Below, piece after piece: positions 36,335 through 48,445 of a stretch of 64,000 bases of DNA (positions are counted from its first letter, which is position 1; each line of letters opens with the position of its first letter). Below the pieces are notes generated by a model, which saw nothing but the letters and a program-made list of their open reading frames with translations, made no database searches and was not told the origin of the DNA. The DNA is from Fomitopsis serialis (Eukaryota > Basidiomycota > Agaricomycetes > Polyporales > Fomitopsidaceae), in the NCBI RefSeq assembly GCF_022376445.1, contig NW_025955005.1, positions 62,001 to 126,000 of the forward strand, written 5' to 3'. Both the position numbers and the translations under genes were made by a program.

Positions 36335-37299
36335 GACGGACAGACACAGGGCGCTCAGCCACCTGCCCGCCCGTCGTCCATCTCCGCCTCTCGCGCCCTC
36401 TCGCGGTCACGCATCCCGCGCGCACGACCAACACAGACACAGCGCTCATCCGGACTCCCTCCACTCCCTCACGCTGGGCGCTGCAGACGGCCACGTTCAC
36501 ATTCTCTCATGTTCCCTCGTTTCTTACAGGCCTTAGGCACTAGCCGCCATTCTGGGCATGCCCATTCAAGATTATGTGGTTAGGATTGCCCGAACTTACA
36601 TCGGTGGAAGCGCTACCGTCCCGTTCATCTTGCCACGATGTACCGGCATCGGTTCAACGTTGATGCTGACAAGAATCCAGACCGGTCACCACTTGAGTGG
36701 ACAGCGGACTGTCTAGCGTTGTAGGCAGCGCGCATTTCTATGCCCAGGACTGTCTCGCCGCGTATTATCAGTCCTGCCACGGTGAGTCCTTTTATGTTCC
36801 GTCGCGGAAATGCAGCACGGCGCGACAGCATACTTATCGGTGGGCCGACGGCTCAGAGCGCCAGATGCCGCAGCAGATGGCCATGAGACCCGCCTGCTGT
36901 GGATCCCAAGGATCTATGAACCTTAATGCACATATCAGTGCTGGCCAATCTGATCTTCTTCGCGGACTCGCAGGGGAACTGCCGGACGCCCTGGTCCTCG
37001 CGCTCTTAAGTACAGCTGCCCCACGACCGTCCGCTCGCGTCTGACCCTGTACAGCCCAGATCATATCGATGCAAGTCCCACCCACCCCGCCTTTCCCGAA
37101 AGCCTTGGCGGCCAACGCGCGCAATCGCCGTCGAGGTCCTCCCCAAGAGACAATCAGTGCCAACGTAGTCATGAAGACAGCGACTGCGACTCGAGGGGTT
37201 TCCAGTGGAGATAGCCAGTTCCGTCTCGATGGTCTCGAGTTACCAGTAAGCTTTGAACACATATCACGCCGTGTGATTGAGCGAGGTATGATCGATCGC
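36335..37299. other. Intergenic, no firm gene
   Basis: A 155-codon minus-strand frame (36834-37301) has one hydrophobic stretch (RVAVAVFMTTLALIVS) but nothing else recognisable. It overlaps the expected promoter of the ubiquitin-RING gene. I do not call it a gene. Confidence 0.4.
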
Positions 37300-39878
37300 A
37301 TGTCCTCCTATCCTACCTCTCACGTCTCGTCTGCGTTGGCAGGATGCCCCGCGCCCACGGTCATGAAGTGCACCCCTGGGGAGTATACACTTCAAATTAC
37401 GGATGGTCCATCTGTGTTCACCCCGAGAAAGGGAGGCAAGCTCAACATGTCGGTGATTCATTGGTGATGGCACTTCTTTCTGCTTCTGACGCAATTATCC
37501 TCAGTGATCAGCCCCTAGTACACTACTACAATATGGTGTACCTTCGTGCCATCCAGGATGGTAACAAACCACAGCCAAACGAACAGCTCCCCTCCCACAT
37601 CAGTGAAGCTTGTGTCACACGGAACCAGACAGCAATTGAGGCTGGGGGTGTGGCTATGCAATTTCATAGGTAGGAAATGATGTACTCGTCAACTACTTCG
37701 TACTCACATTGTGACTGCAGGACAATCCGGGTTCCAGGTGAGAAGATACTTACTGGACATCATTGTATCTGACAGTTTGTAGATAATGACAAGACACAAC
37801 CTCTTCCACCTAATCTGGGAACATTCCAAATCTAGTCAGTCTTTTGCAGGCTCCTGTATGCACATACTAGCTGAACACTCCGGATTTGCAGTAATGTTGC
37901 AGACTTTGCCAACAGGCTTCCAAAATCTGTGGTCAGCAAAGGAGGAATGTTCATTGTATGTGAAACTTACTCTCAAAGTCAAAAGTCTGATGACATCAAC
38001 AATCTGTAGGCCATGTATCAGCGTGAAGCAATGTGGATTTCTTTTTCACCTTGTACTCCAAATGGGATCAATGCACTCAAGGTGTCTGTTGGTGGTATAA
38101 ATGCACTCACAGGGAATCCACAGAATGCCAAGGCTGCAGCAGATACCCAAGACTATCTCCCTATCAATAGCACCAGTGGCCAACTGTATGTTAAACATTG
38201 ATGTAGTCAGAAGACTACTTTCTAACACTCCTATTAGCTGGCTGGTGAGGATTCTGTGTCTTGTGACATCTGATCTATAAAGCATCATTCTGCATATAGG
38301 ATGGGATATGCACTGCTCCAGGCATTGTTCAACGTGAGCTGCATAATCCTTGTTGAGATTAAGAAATGGATTCTGATCTCTCATTGCAGAGTTTGTTGCA
38401 ACCCCACTAGGGCATGGGTATACTGTTGAAGGTCAGATAACTGGTAAAGAGGTGTGATTTTGATCATTCATTGTGCCCAAAGTCACATTTGAAACAATTT
38501 CCAGGATATTGGTGGGATGCAAATTGATGTCTTTCAGCCATACCCAGCCACAGTAGTGTTCAGCCACAAAGGAAAGGAGATGAACCTCTACAGGTCAGCA
38601 AGTCAACAGGGTCTCAAGAAGAATGCATTCATTAGCATGCTAGACTCTGATGTGTGAGTAACTAGACATGGTGAATACATGATTGAGATTATCTCATACT
38701 TGTTATGCTTTGTTAGACATGCACAAATACTCAGGGCAGGGGATATCATACAGTCAACAGCTTTCACTTCATGCCAGACTATCAATGTCCATATACTAAG
38801 GGCTGAGAGCAGTACTAAGCCACTAGGTAGGTTCTCTTGAACATATTGCTTGACCTATCATGAATTGCTAGCTGGTTTCTAGGAGCAAAGCTCAAGCTCT
38901 CTGTGAATGGAGGTGATATCCTCATATTGATTTTGAGGACTGAACATCTGATGTCATTGGCAGTTTTGGTCAAGACTCTGACTGGCAAAATCATCTCAAT
39001 TCCAACCTATGGAGATCTCTTGATTGCAAATCTCAAGGCTATGATACAAGATCGTGAAGGAATACCCCCAGATCAGCAGAGATTAGTATTTGCTGGGGAT
39101 CAACTTGAGGATTTCTTGACACTCTCTGGTGGGTTTTCTCTTATTCTGAACATCTCCAAAATGTGAATCATGGGATATAGATTATGGTATACAAACAGAT
39201 TCCACCCTTCACTTGGTTCTCAGGTTGAGGGGTGGTTGGACACCATATGCTATGGCTGGCTTCTCTGCAGGAGGCCGGATCTCCCAGAAGATCAACCGTG
39301 ACATATTGCCAGCCTTGGCATATGTTGACACCATGCCAACAAGACTGCATATCACTGTTATCAATGCAGCATACTTCCCAGCAATGACCGGCCTTCCTGC
39401 TCCGCCTTCACCTGTCAGCACAGCTACATACATCCAAAACAAGCTGCCATGGTTCACTCTCTATGACGAACGGATTCCTGCTGCGAAGGCAAATTTCCAG
39501 ACAAATCCACTATCCAAAATCAAGTCTGTCGCGACATTGGATGCCGAACGTGATGCACGGGGAGAAGCCAAACCGCAGCTCGAATGCGTCTTCTGCGTCT
39601 ATGGCGAGGCTGCCCTCCTACTTCATCCTTGCCGCCACGTCGTCTGCGAGGACTGCGCGTCCGGGCTCAGCTCCGACGTCTGCCCCGCATGTCCTGCAAC
39701 TGTTCGCCGCCGCGAGAGGCTCGTTGACAAAGAAGACGACCCACAGTTTGGACTGGAGGCTGGATTGTACGAGGACTGCGTCGTTCATTTGAAGCGGTAC
39801 ACGAAGGGCGACAAGGTGGCCAGCTTCATCCTGCGTGAGCATGCAGTCTCGAAATTGTCGGGAGATGGAACGGAGTGA
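37300..39878 (+). CDS. Multidomain protein with internal ubiquitin domain and C-terminal RING finger
   Basis: A 13-exon model sums to 1944 bases (647 residues plus stop) with every junction in frame. Exons: 37300-37463, 37505-37669, 37721-37737, 37783-37834, 37892-37955, 38010-38185, 38238-38244, 38300-38333, 38390-38451, 38505-38653, 38717-38826, 38883-39128 and 39181-39878. The N-terminal half has [20 protein letters not shown], then [35 protein letters not shown] and [16 protein letters not shown], a block found in a fungal family of unknown function (from memory). Residues 359-434 are ubiquitin-like: [25 protein letters not shown], then [12 protein letters not shown]. The next residue is Trp435 and the chain continues. 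The C-terminus is a RING-HC: Cys551, 554, 566, His568, Cys571, 574, 583, 586. A ubiquitin-ligase role is inferred. The start at 37300 is the least certain part. The DNA is AT-rich and CpG-poor until about 39460. Confidence 0.8.
38238..38244 (+). other. 7-base microexon of the ubiquitin-RING gene
   Basis: CTGGCTG is flanked by TTAG and GTGAGG. Including it joins ..SGQL to W-L-D-G and keeps the frame. Skipping it would lose the WLDG motif and break the frame. Confidence 0.65.
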
Positions 39879-40646
39879 GCTCTGCCTCGAATTTGTTCTG
39901 TGTTACGTTGTTCGTCCGTCTGTGCCATGTACAATGTAGCGAGTTACAAAGCCCGGACTCCAGAAATTGCTGAACCAGAGAATGCGTAATCCAAGCGCGT
40001 TGTGCATGTCGCGCGCGAGCACTTGAGCGGTGTGAGCGATCAGTGCTTCGTCTTCTGAGTAGGACACATACCGTTCAATTCCGAGGATGAGGAGCTAGGT
40101 GAAACGGGAGGATTGAGCGGGTGACCGTAGACGTTAGAGCTTGGTTTGCTGGATATCGAGCCGATCAAGGCGGAGGTGGCACTGGTCTGATCCGCCAACG
40201 TACATTTACTAGTACAAGCTCGTCTCTATGGATCAGTGACAAAACGACGAGTCCCATTGACGCATATGAGCAGACATCAACTCAGTGTGCTGCTAGAACT
40301 CTGCCGACGAGCATCGTTTGACTCCGACGATACAGGACAGGCAGGGCTTGTCCATGATGACGCTCGGGGCGTGAACATGATCGTCTGCGACGAGGATGCC
40401 TCCGCGACTGGCTATGCCGTCCTGCTTGTTCACCGGGACAATAGCAACCACGAAGAAAGACCACGCCATGTTATATATGGTGTCCATCTCATCTTCTCTG
40501 ACCGTGAGCAAGCCGATTGTACCTTATTTTCCCTCATAGCACATGCAGCACGGTACACGGCTATAAAACACATTCTACACCACTTACTGGCGGAAAACAT
40601 CATGTTAACGAACTGTGTGTAACGTCAAGCGGCTGTCCTGACCTAC
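39879..40646. other. Convergent intergenic region
   Basis: 768 bases between the stop codon of the ubiquitin-RING gene (+) and that of the membrane protein gene (-). Only short unconvincing frames; no repeat recognised. Confidence 0.45.
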
Positions 40647-42415
40647 CTAGAGATAAATATCTACGCCGCCATGCAGGGCAATCACTCTTGCATGGCTTGG
40701 TACCTGTTCTAGATCGTTGCATTTGGACTGGATGTCCTGATCTTCGCGCTCCGTGATGACTTGCACACCTCTCTTCGCACCCAGACGGGTCCCATTGGTA
40801 CCATGGATAGTCGGCTCCCACCAAGAAGCTGGGCCACCTCGCACGCATACAGGGCCGATGAATGTCTGAGGCAGCTTTAATGTCGCATCGGAGAATTGCG
40901 TGATGACGGCCGCCTTCAATTGGCTCTCCTCGGGGGCAGAAGAGAAGGCGACGGAGACAGGGGCATAGGTCGTCTGGAAGCTCGTGCTGTAGTGTCCCTC
41001 CAGGTGAGACGAGTTCGTCTTGTGTTGAGCGGCAGACAGAGCCACTTGAGCATTGATCGAGCTATGTGAGCATACCACAGCCGTCCGAGTCAGTACGAGA
41101 CGCCCTAAGTGGATCATGCTAGCATTGCTCACCCATTGGTGGTGCTGATTGACAGCGAGTTCGTCGCTTCCTTGTCCTGACGAATTGAATGCCACGGGAA
41201 AGCCGACACTGGATCTGGGCGTAAAGGAGATGCGACGAGCCTAACATTGATGTTGATGGGGGCGTCAGTGGTCGATATGACCATGTCGGAAAGAGATGTG
41301 AATGAGCCGTGGATTGGCGCGAGCGTAGTATGAACCATGATCTCTCGCGCAGTTAAAGACTACAATCAGGTCAAAACGGTGTCATCGTGAGCGAGTTGCT
41401 ATTCGGATCACAGTAAGTACTGCTTACACCGATGCGCATCTCTGCGTTTTGAGACATCAGAGAAACAGACTCGAAAGTGAGACCGTCGCTGAGGTCGTCC
41501 ACGACATATTCGAAGTTGGCCAGGAACGTTAGGAGCTTCTTCATCTGCACAGGAGATGTTGCGGTACCAGTAGGGAATCGGATTGTCATCTCCATGAACA
41601 TCGCATGGGAGCGCTCCTTGACAGTCCAACGTGGAAAGTTCTGACCAACAAGGCATACCACGATCCGTAAGCAATGGGTAATCAGTGAAGGCAGCATTAC
41701 AGGTGCATACAACAAAGAATTCCAATTGCTCTCCGCCCGCGCACATCAGGGGGTCTGTCTTTCTGCAGACCTTCGTAACTTTGTTGAATGTTTCCGGGTC
41801 ATGCATGTATGCGGTGAGCCCGACTTGCACCTGTCGCGCTCTGGCGCTATCTGAGGGCGTGTCACTGAGATCACTGGTGTTAGCAAGGACCAAGCGTGCA
41901 ATTCCTGGTATACGGGCATTGCCACTGCAAGATAATCGAAGGGAGGCGTCATCGATAGGAAAAGTGAACTTCTTGCTAGCACTGTGCGAGAAACGTTGCT
42001 GGCCGCGATCAAAGGAGAGGCCAGCGTCAGCGTCAGAGAACAGCCATTGGTCCGGGGAGGAACAGTGTTCCTGGCTGCCACCAAAGAACATGAGGGGCTC
42101 GCCGTATATGTGGTTATCATCGTGTTTAAAGACGCCGTGAGCGGTGCCGGCAACGCGTCCTCTGGCATTGCGGTGCGTTGCCTTGTAGTAGCTGATCACG
42201 AAGAACGGTGACAAGCAAAGCGCAACATAAATGAGAAGCGCGCCAGCACGTTGCAAGCGTCCTCGACCCCTGCTCGCCGTTCTCGTCTGAAATCCAGGAA
42301 GGTCATGATGGCCATCTTGGGGATCCTTTTCGTCCTGAGGCAACCTAATTCGGCCATAGCGAGAAAAGAAGGGGTACAGTCCACCGTTGTCTACGTGATT
42401 TGCCTCCGCAGACAT
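40647..42415 (-). CDS. Single-pass membrane protein with repetitive beta-rich lumenal domain
   Basis: The start at 42413-42415 gives MSAEANHVDNGGLYPFFSRY. A charged cytosolic N-terminus of about 65 residues precedes one membrane helix (GALLIYVALCLSPFFVISYY). The lumenal or extracellular part has FTFPIDDASLRLSCSG, CRKTDPLMCAGGEQLEFF and, after short introns, ISTTDAPININVRLV, NSLSISTTNG and INAQVALSAAQ. The repeated T-T-x-A-P/N-G-x-I pattern resembles the stacked beta-strand (adhesin-like) repeats of basidiomycete membrane proteins of unknown function. The last exon ends HGGVDIYL-stop at 40647. Type II topology is inferred from the N-terminal basic flank. No function is claimed. Confidence 0.65.
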
Positions 42416-43307
42416 CTCGGGAATAGTGATGCAGTGCTGTAGACTAGTAAGGCTCAATACACTTGAATAGAGCATTGGACAGTCGCCGCTCACGGATTAT
42501 GCGATTGGTCAAAGAGTACAATGTTGTGCGACTGAAAACAAGAGCTGTGTCAGTCTCTGACACGTTGAATCAAGGCATACAGAACTCGCCTTCAATGAAT
42601 CTTGAAATGCTCGAGGTAGGCGTGAGGGCTGGGTGTGACTCTGTGGGGGAACAAGATGGACGGACAGACGTCGGACGTCAATATATATGAGTAGATAGAA
42701 ATCAAATTAGCTCACAGGAGTTCAGGGCTTAAAACAGAGGGTCTGATACAATCGCACGCAACTGTCAAGATGAGTCACAGTGAGGGTATTACCTCGGCTC
42801 TATCAAGATCTGATTATACTAGGCTGGTTGGGTGGTCGTAAACCAGTGCAATTCAGCGTAGAGATAGGAATAGAAGAGGGGCAGTGCAATTGAAGGTCGT
42901 GTTATTCAGTCGCACGACGTTGTCTTGTATACATACGGGTCCTGGAGTTACCACGCCTGACGCCGATGAACCGGTACTCTCCCTATCACAGCTCGTCAGA
43001 TCCAGATTCGATAGTTACATCACGTCACTTACCATCCGAACCAGTGCCTAGGTTCTTCATCCGCACAGCACCCTGATATTCGTAATTGCCAACTTCGAAA
43101 GAGTGACTTCACGCCTATGCGTTGGACCGTATCCTTGCGTTGTTGTACATCAGTCAACCTACGAGATAGTCACATCACAGCATTGCCTCCTTACATCGAA
43201 GACCCTAGCAATGCGCATGAATCACATTATGATACATGCCGTGAAGTTCATCTCGAAGCCTCTGTTCCGACGAGTACGGCGGAGCCACTCTCACTGAATA
43301 CCTTCTC
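42416..43307. other. Intergenic 0.9 kb
   Basis: Between the membrane protein start and the 3' end of exo5, both minus strand. It holds the membrane protein promoter. No gene recognised. Confidence 0.45.
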
Positions 43308-45264
43308 CTACAACTTATCCCTTGCCCTCCATTCGCAATCTTCATGGTAGTCACAATGCCTGTAGTACATAGAAGGCCGATCAGTCCACCCGACAGACTG
43401 ATAAGACGCCACTCACTCGCACCGACGGGTCAACTCCGGTGGTACGCCCTTGGCTCGACGCTGTCCATGCCACCATCGTAAGATACTCCGCAGATGGTCG
43501 CCCAGCAGCTGATCATCCATCGTGAACTGTTTCACGCCTAGAAGACCAGTGCCTGATCGCACGTCATTGACGGTGTTCGACGAGGACAGTACCTGGGTGG
43601 ACTGCCCCTCGTCCGTAGCCACAGTGGCTTCGGTATCTTGTGATGTTCCAACCAGTGTATCTTCGGATACCTGAGAACCACCTTCTACTGTCTCTCCCTG
43701 GGTAGAAGGCGGTGTATCCTGGGAGTGCGAACCGCAGGAGACGCCTGCGTCAGTCTGCTCAGACGGCTGCAGCCTGTACTCCAACGTCAGTGTCTTGTCT
43801 ACACCATCCACGTTGAAGTCTTCAACGGCATGTCGCCACAATGCGACGAGGTCATTCAAACACTCGAACGCGATGCGGCTTCGCCCCGGGCTGCTGTTGT
43901 CAGCAGGGACGGCTCCATGCGCGGGGGCCCCTTTGGTAGGTGAACGAGTCCCACGATCAAGAAGACGCCTCGCATCACGAATGAACGCGTCAGAGAAGGG
44001 CTGCTGAGGATTGAGAGATAACTTGCGCCACACCGCATCGAAATCCAGAGGCTGCGCCGTAGAGGTTGCTGGTTCTCCCGCAGTGCTGTTCGAGTGTTTT
44101 GCAAGAGCGCCGCTCAACAAGCGGTGATAGAGCATCACTTGGAGGTGGTGAGCTCGACTGTCCTCGTCGGGAGGAAGGTCAGGAGTGGTCCGCGTCTTCG
44201 TGTCCGACAGATGTATTGTGTATCGCATCGACGTTGGACGTCCTTGCGCGTCTGTGGGTACTGGTGCCGCCGTTTCTGCTATGGCATCGACTCCGGCAGG
44301 CACTGACGGGGCCGAGTAGTCTGCTTCGGAAGAAGGTACCCGGGCTTTCTTGGCTTTCTCCGCCAGCATGGCTGCTGCTGCTTTGCGCTTTCTTTGGCTA
44401 GGTGGACCCGGAGGAACTTGGATAGGAACCTCGGCCGCAGCCGTGACGGTCAGCGAAGGTTTGAGGACCAAATTATCCTGACGGGAAGTCAGCGATGAGC
44501 CCACGGTTCACGATTATAACATACAATTTGTCCAAAGACGAGGTTGTCGTGGATGATGCCGAACACTGGCATCTCGCGCTGAGTATGAAAGGCTTCGGTC
44601 AATTCCCAATCGCGCATCGCAACACCCACGATACACACGCATAGACCGCTTTCTTTGAGCGTATGCAACGCCTCCAGCATTTGTACCAGGCTGTCCGTAA
44701 CTCCGAGTCAGGCCAGGTCAATTCGCGCATAAGAAAGCTGGCTCTGTACCGAAGTGCCCACTGCTCGAGTTTGCCCTTCGCTTCCGGCGCTTGAACGTCC
44801 GCTTTTCGCAGACTGGCCTGACGTTCCAACTTCTTGTGCTCAGACTGTACACGCGTGGGCGCGGGTATGAGAAAACACGACATGGAGGAGACCTTCACCA
44901 CGTACCCTTCCACGCATTGTTACACGATAGCTCTGCTCCGCATTCGTCTTGTCTATCCTGATCCATTTGTCATCCGCACTCCTGAAGCCATGCGGCCTCT
45001 GGCTAGGCGGCAGATAGGCTTTGGACCTCAGAGAGTAGTCATAGAGCAGTTCGCACCTCGCATTGCCATGAGCCTGTGAATCTCGAATTACATTGGTCTA
45101 TAGACTCACCAAGTAGGTTGCACCAAGTCCGTAACGGATATCCACGTTCTGTAACGACGGAAGGACGCGTACGGACTGGGACCGCGAGGCGGTCCACCCT
45201 CTATGTCCACAAGCGGGACTCCCTTCGTGTCGTGGCCAGCGCTGTTGAGGTTCGACCGAGACAT
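43308..45264 (-). CDS. exo5: EXO5-like mitochondrial/nuclear exonuclease V with Fe-S cluster
   Basis: The start region (Met at 45264) gives MSRSNLNSAGHDTKGVPL, then YRTWISVTDLVQPTW and, after an intron, CE, the first cluster Cys. Further exons give EHKKLERQ, REMPVFGIIHDNLVFGQI (catalytic Glu region), DTKTRTTPDLPPDEDSRAHH with LQVMLYHRLLSGAL (PD-(D/E)XK core), and FTMDDQLLGDHLRSILRWWH. The final intron is spliced inside Glu of TRRCE to give RCEHCDYHEDCEW, which supplies the three C-terminal cluster cysteines. The stop is at 43308-43310. EXO5/Dem1 degrades single-stranded DNA in mitochondrial genome maintenance or nuclear repair (family knowledge). The exon after CE (near 45031-45070) does not join cleanly to YDYSLRS. 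A long acidic or Gln-rich insert near 43600-43750 is not typical of the family. Confidence 0.82.
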
Positions 45265-45957
45265 GGCAGCGGGTTTCACCGTCGCGATGGTCAGAAATAT
45301 GCAGGCGTAGGTTGCATTTGCTGGCAGACATGTCCCTAGGTCTATATTACGCACAAAGACAAAGAGATGCATCGGCGCGGGCGCTGAATATCGCATCAGC
45401 CGACATACACCTGCCCCAAGGCAAGGCGCATATCGCAGGGGCCAGCCAGCCTTCAATAAAACCCATGTCGCGCGCCCAGAGTGTCAGTAGGTTTCGAGCA
45501 AGAAAGCAGAGTTGAGGGAGTAGAGAAGAGATGATCGAGGAGGAGGTCCGACTCGGATTTCGCTCCGGTTCATCGGGCGCTAATAGTGGATGTTTACGTC
45601 ATCAAGGATTGGAACGTTGAACTCAAGTTGAACTTGCGTTGAATCGCTCAGGCCCAGGCTTCAAGGTATTTTGTCTCGTACCCATTCGCGCAAGGTCGCA
45701 CCCCGCCGCCGCACCGATAACACACTTGTATTAGCCTGTAGCCGGATTAATATCACTCCGTTGGCTGGTTTCCCTATACTACTCCGATACCGTTGAGTGA
45801 AATTTCAAGTCCCCGTCGGTTAGATCGAAGAGAACTTGCTGAACTTGAACACTGAGAGCCCGGACTGACTTCAGGATATACTGCACATGTCGCAAATTCT
45901 GGTTGAAAACAGTCGGTCTCGACAACGCTTTGGATCCGCGGCCGTCACAGCAATACT
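45265..45957. other. Intergenic, exo5 promoter side
   Basis: 693 bases between the start of exo5 and the stop of cutC. No gene recognised; AT-rich in part. Confidence 0.4.
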
Positions 45958-47132
45958 TCAACCTTGTGTCCGCTGCTGCACGAATTCTCTACAAGTCGCC
46001 GAGATGATCTCCACAACCTCCCTCACATACTCCTCATTCGTACGCCACACCGCCCACTCGCCTTCGCCGACACCCATCCCCATTCCATCTTTGCGATACT
46101 GCGCCTCACCCGGTACCCATCGGCCTCCGCTCATGTGTATTTGATTCAGCCCCAGAGGGAGCAATTCTAGAAGAACGCTCCGAACTGTATGCGGCGACAC
46201 GCCCGACCCGGGAAGGATGTTGAATCGGTACAGCGTGTGGGGTTGATGCTGCGGCTCGTCCTCGTGCATGGCGCGGAAGAGGGAGGAAAGGTTGGCAAGC
46301 GCTGCGGGCGAAGTGCATTTCGGTTCGTGGCCGCTGGATATTGTGATTCAATAATCCCCGCCAGCTATCCGGGGCAAGGCGAGTGACAGACCTTGTGAGT
46401 ACACGACTGATGTGTGGGATCTTGCGCGCGTCTTCGAATGCTAGGCGGTGTCAGAATAAGCACCCTTGCCGGGTCTTGAGACTGAAGGCTTACCTTTCTG
46501 AATGTCTCTAGTCATATCAAATGCCCTATGAAAACATACTGTACGGAAAGCATCAATCTCCGGTTCGCGCATGACATGTCGAGTGCTTACTCTCCAATGG
46601 CTGGGCTTCGTTTGCCAGTCTACAGGCAGAAATACATGAATCAGCGCAACCGGTGCAGGCTGCGAAGAAAGAATATGACTCACAGTGTGCTGCGGCGAAC
46701 GTCAATATCTCCCTCGCGGGTTAGAATGCCAAAGACGACCCCGGCCGCACCGGCCCCCTTGAAGACACGAATGTCTTCCGTCATGACTTCTAGCTCATCT
46801 GAAGAGTATACAAAATCTCCCGTCCGTGGACGGATCATCACCTTCGTTCTAGTTATCAATGACCATTACAACCACATCACAGGGGAATAGAGACCGACCA
46901 TGATCGATATCTGAGGAACGGCTTTTTTGACCGCTCTGAATAGGCCCAAGCTGGGACTGACACCCCCTCCTGCCGCGAGAGTACCGCAGAGCTCGAGGCG
47001 GTCGGCGCCGCCTGCGACGGCCCTACAGACGACAGAACGCGGTCAGAGTCTGAGAAAGCGAGAGGTAAAAGAAGACGAACGCGACGGCTGAATCCACCGA
47101 ATCTATGCACACCTCCAGCAGCAACCTGACAT
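45958..47132 (-). CDS. cutC: CutC-family protein (copper homeostasis)
   Basis: Exons give [113 protein letters not shown] and [20 protein letters not shown]. This is the CutC TIM barrel in order, ending [14 protein letters not shown] at 45958. CutC binds Cu(I) and has been linked to copper handling, though its enzyme role is unclear (family knowledge). The only sensible start, ATG at 47130-47132, is out of frame with LLLEVC by one base. An added base at the CC of 47125-47126 (+ strand) gives [13 protein letters not shown]. Introns are about 50-70 bases. It is divergent from ole1. Confidence 0.85.
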
Positions 47133-48445
47133 CAGTACTGCTGATGAAAAATGCCTCGTCAGACAGTCTCAACCACTGATGGAAATGCGTCCTACGTGTG
47201 AACCATGGAGAACCTGGAAGCCTGCTACAGCCGAATGTACACGACAGCCGGCTCGGGGGGGCCAACGCGGTCGAAGATAAAGTCCGCGACTGCCAATGAG
47301 TCAGCGCCGTCTCACAGATGAGCGAGTGCAAATGAACTAGACATGACTTCGAAGCTCTGAAGTGTACCACGAGGTCCAGTATGTATTCGCCACAAAGTAG
47401 GTGACTGATTCTGAGCTCACTCTTGACGTAGTGTGGGATACAATGAGCAACGTTACCTCTGACGGAAGCTGGCAAATACCGCCGCAGGTGGGCGTTTGAC
47501 AAGGGGCTGCCAGATGATCTCGGAGTGCAGGTACGCCAGTGCCAGTGCCAGTGGCAGGGTATCGCATACGCAGGCTCCCTTGCTGTCAGAGGTAGCACAG
47601 TGTGTGGTTTGCATATCGACGGAGTTTAAGTTTCCGTCCAATAGAGGGGCATGATCCTGAGTATTCACATACCACTATGATGTAGTATTGACTGCCAGTA
47701 TACGCGGACACTGCTAGTCGTTGCGGGCCGTAAAGACCCCTGTTGGTACTGAATTTCAGTCACTACCCCGACAGAATAATCTAGAATGTAGAACATCAGC
47801 ATCGCTACGGCCGCAAACCATTGGAACTCACGTACCTACGTAGGCGGCCTGGTCGTGGCTACGTGCCTCCACGTACAATCGCTATCGGAGGTACTTACGG
47901 CGGTAAGAACCCTGATCGGATCATTACATAGCACTGTATGGGGTTGAATTGCGGAGTTAGAAACTGCATCAGTGTCGCGATCACATGACGTTGTGTATAC
48001 GCGGGGCGCCAGCGAGCATGGATCCGGTAAGTTCTGCCGAAGATCCTCTTCCAGTCGCTACGGGACGTAGATTTATTGTTCCTGCCAACCCCGGATCGCA
48101 TCCATTGGTTAGCAGAGGATTCTGTCGTCATCTACCCGTCACGGACAATGGGTGCCGCCACGAATTTTTCAGTGAATGACGCCTCGTATTGCTACATTGG
48201 GCAGGAATCCGAGCGACGGTGATGCCAGGTGAACTACTCGGCTTCCAATATGATATCTTGCCATGGCCACGCCGACTGTACGTCCGATAGCTGTCAGTGG
48301 ACAGTGATTGGGTGTGAAGATCGCACTCGGGCAGGGGCCATCGGAGAGGCGTCTCGCCCTGGACGCCATGCTGAACGCATGTGTGGACTCCGAACCTGGG
48401 TATATAAGTATGTTCGCTACAGCTAAGGACCTGCGCGCTCACAAC
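47133..48445. other. Divergent promoter region between cutC and ole1
   Basis: 1.3 kb with no gene recognised. It contains the 5' control regions of both genes and a palindrome-rich patch at 47825-47885 with CCTACGTAGG and repeated ACGTAC units. Its meaning is unknown. Confidence 0.45.
48401..48407 (+). promoter_or_regulatory. TATA box candidate of ole1
   Basis: TATATAA lies 45 bases before the ATG at 48446. If it directs initiation 25-30 bases downstream, the upstream in-frame ATG at 48410 would not be transcribed, which favours the 48446 start. Confidence 0.4.

Noticed and set aside
36834..37301. A 155-codon minus-strand membrane protein
   Set aside because: Only one hydrophobic stretch, no family resemblance, and it sits over the likely promoter of the ubiquitin-RING gene.
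37344..37673. A separate 109-codon gene at the start of the ubiquitin-RING locus
   Set aside because: A 41-base intron (37464-37504) links it to the upstream exon, and both then belong to the same 13-exon gene.
43413..43415. exo5 ending at 43413, without its last cysteines
   Set aside because: The stop overlaps a GTGAGT donor. Splicing adds RCEHCDYHEDCEW, the expected cluster ligands.
23219..47132. A copper gene cluster (Ctr transporter and CutC)
   Set aside because: The two genes are 22 kb apart with many unrelated genes between them, so co-location is most likely chance.
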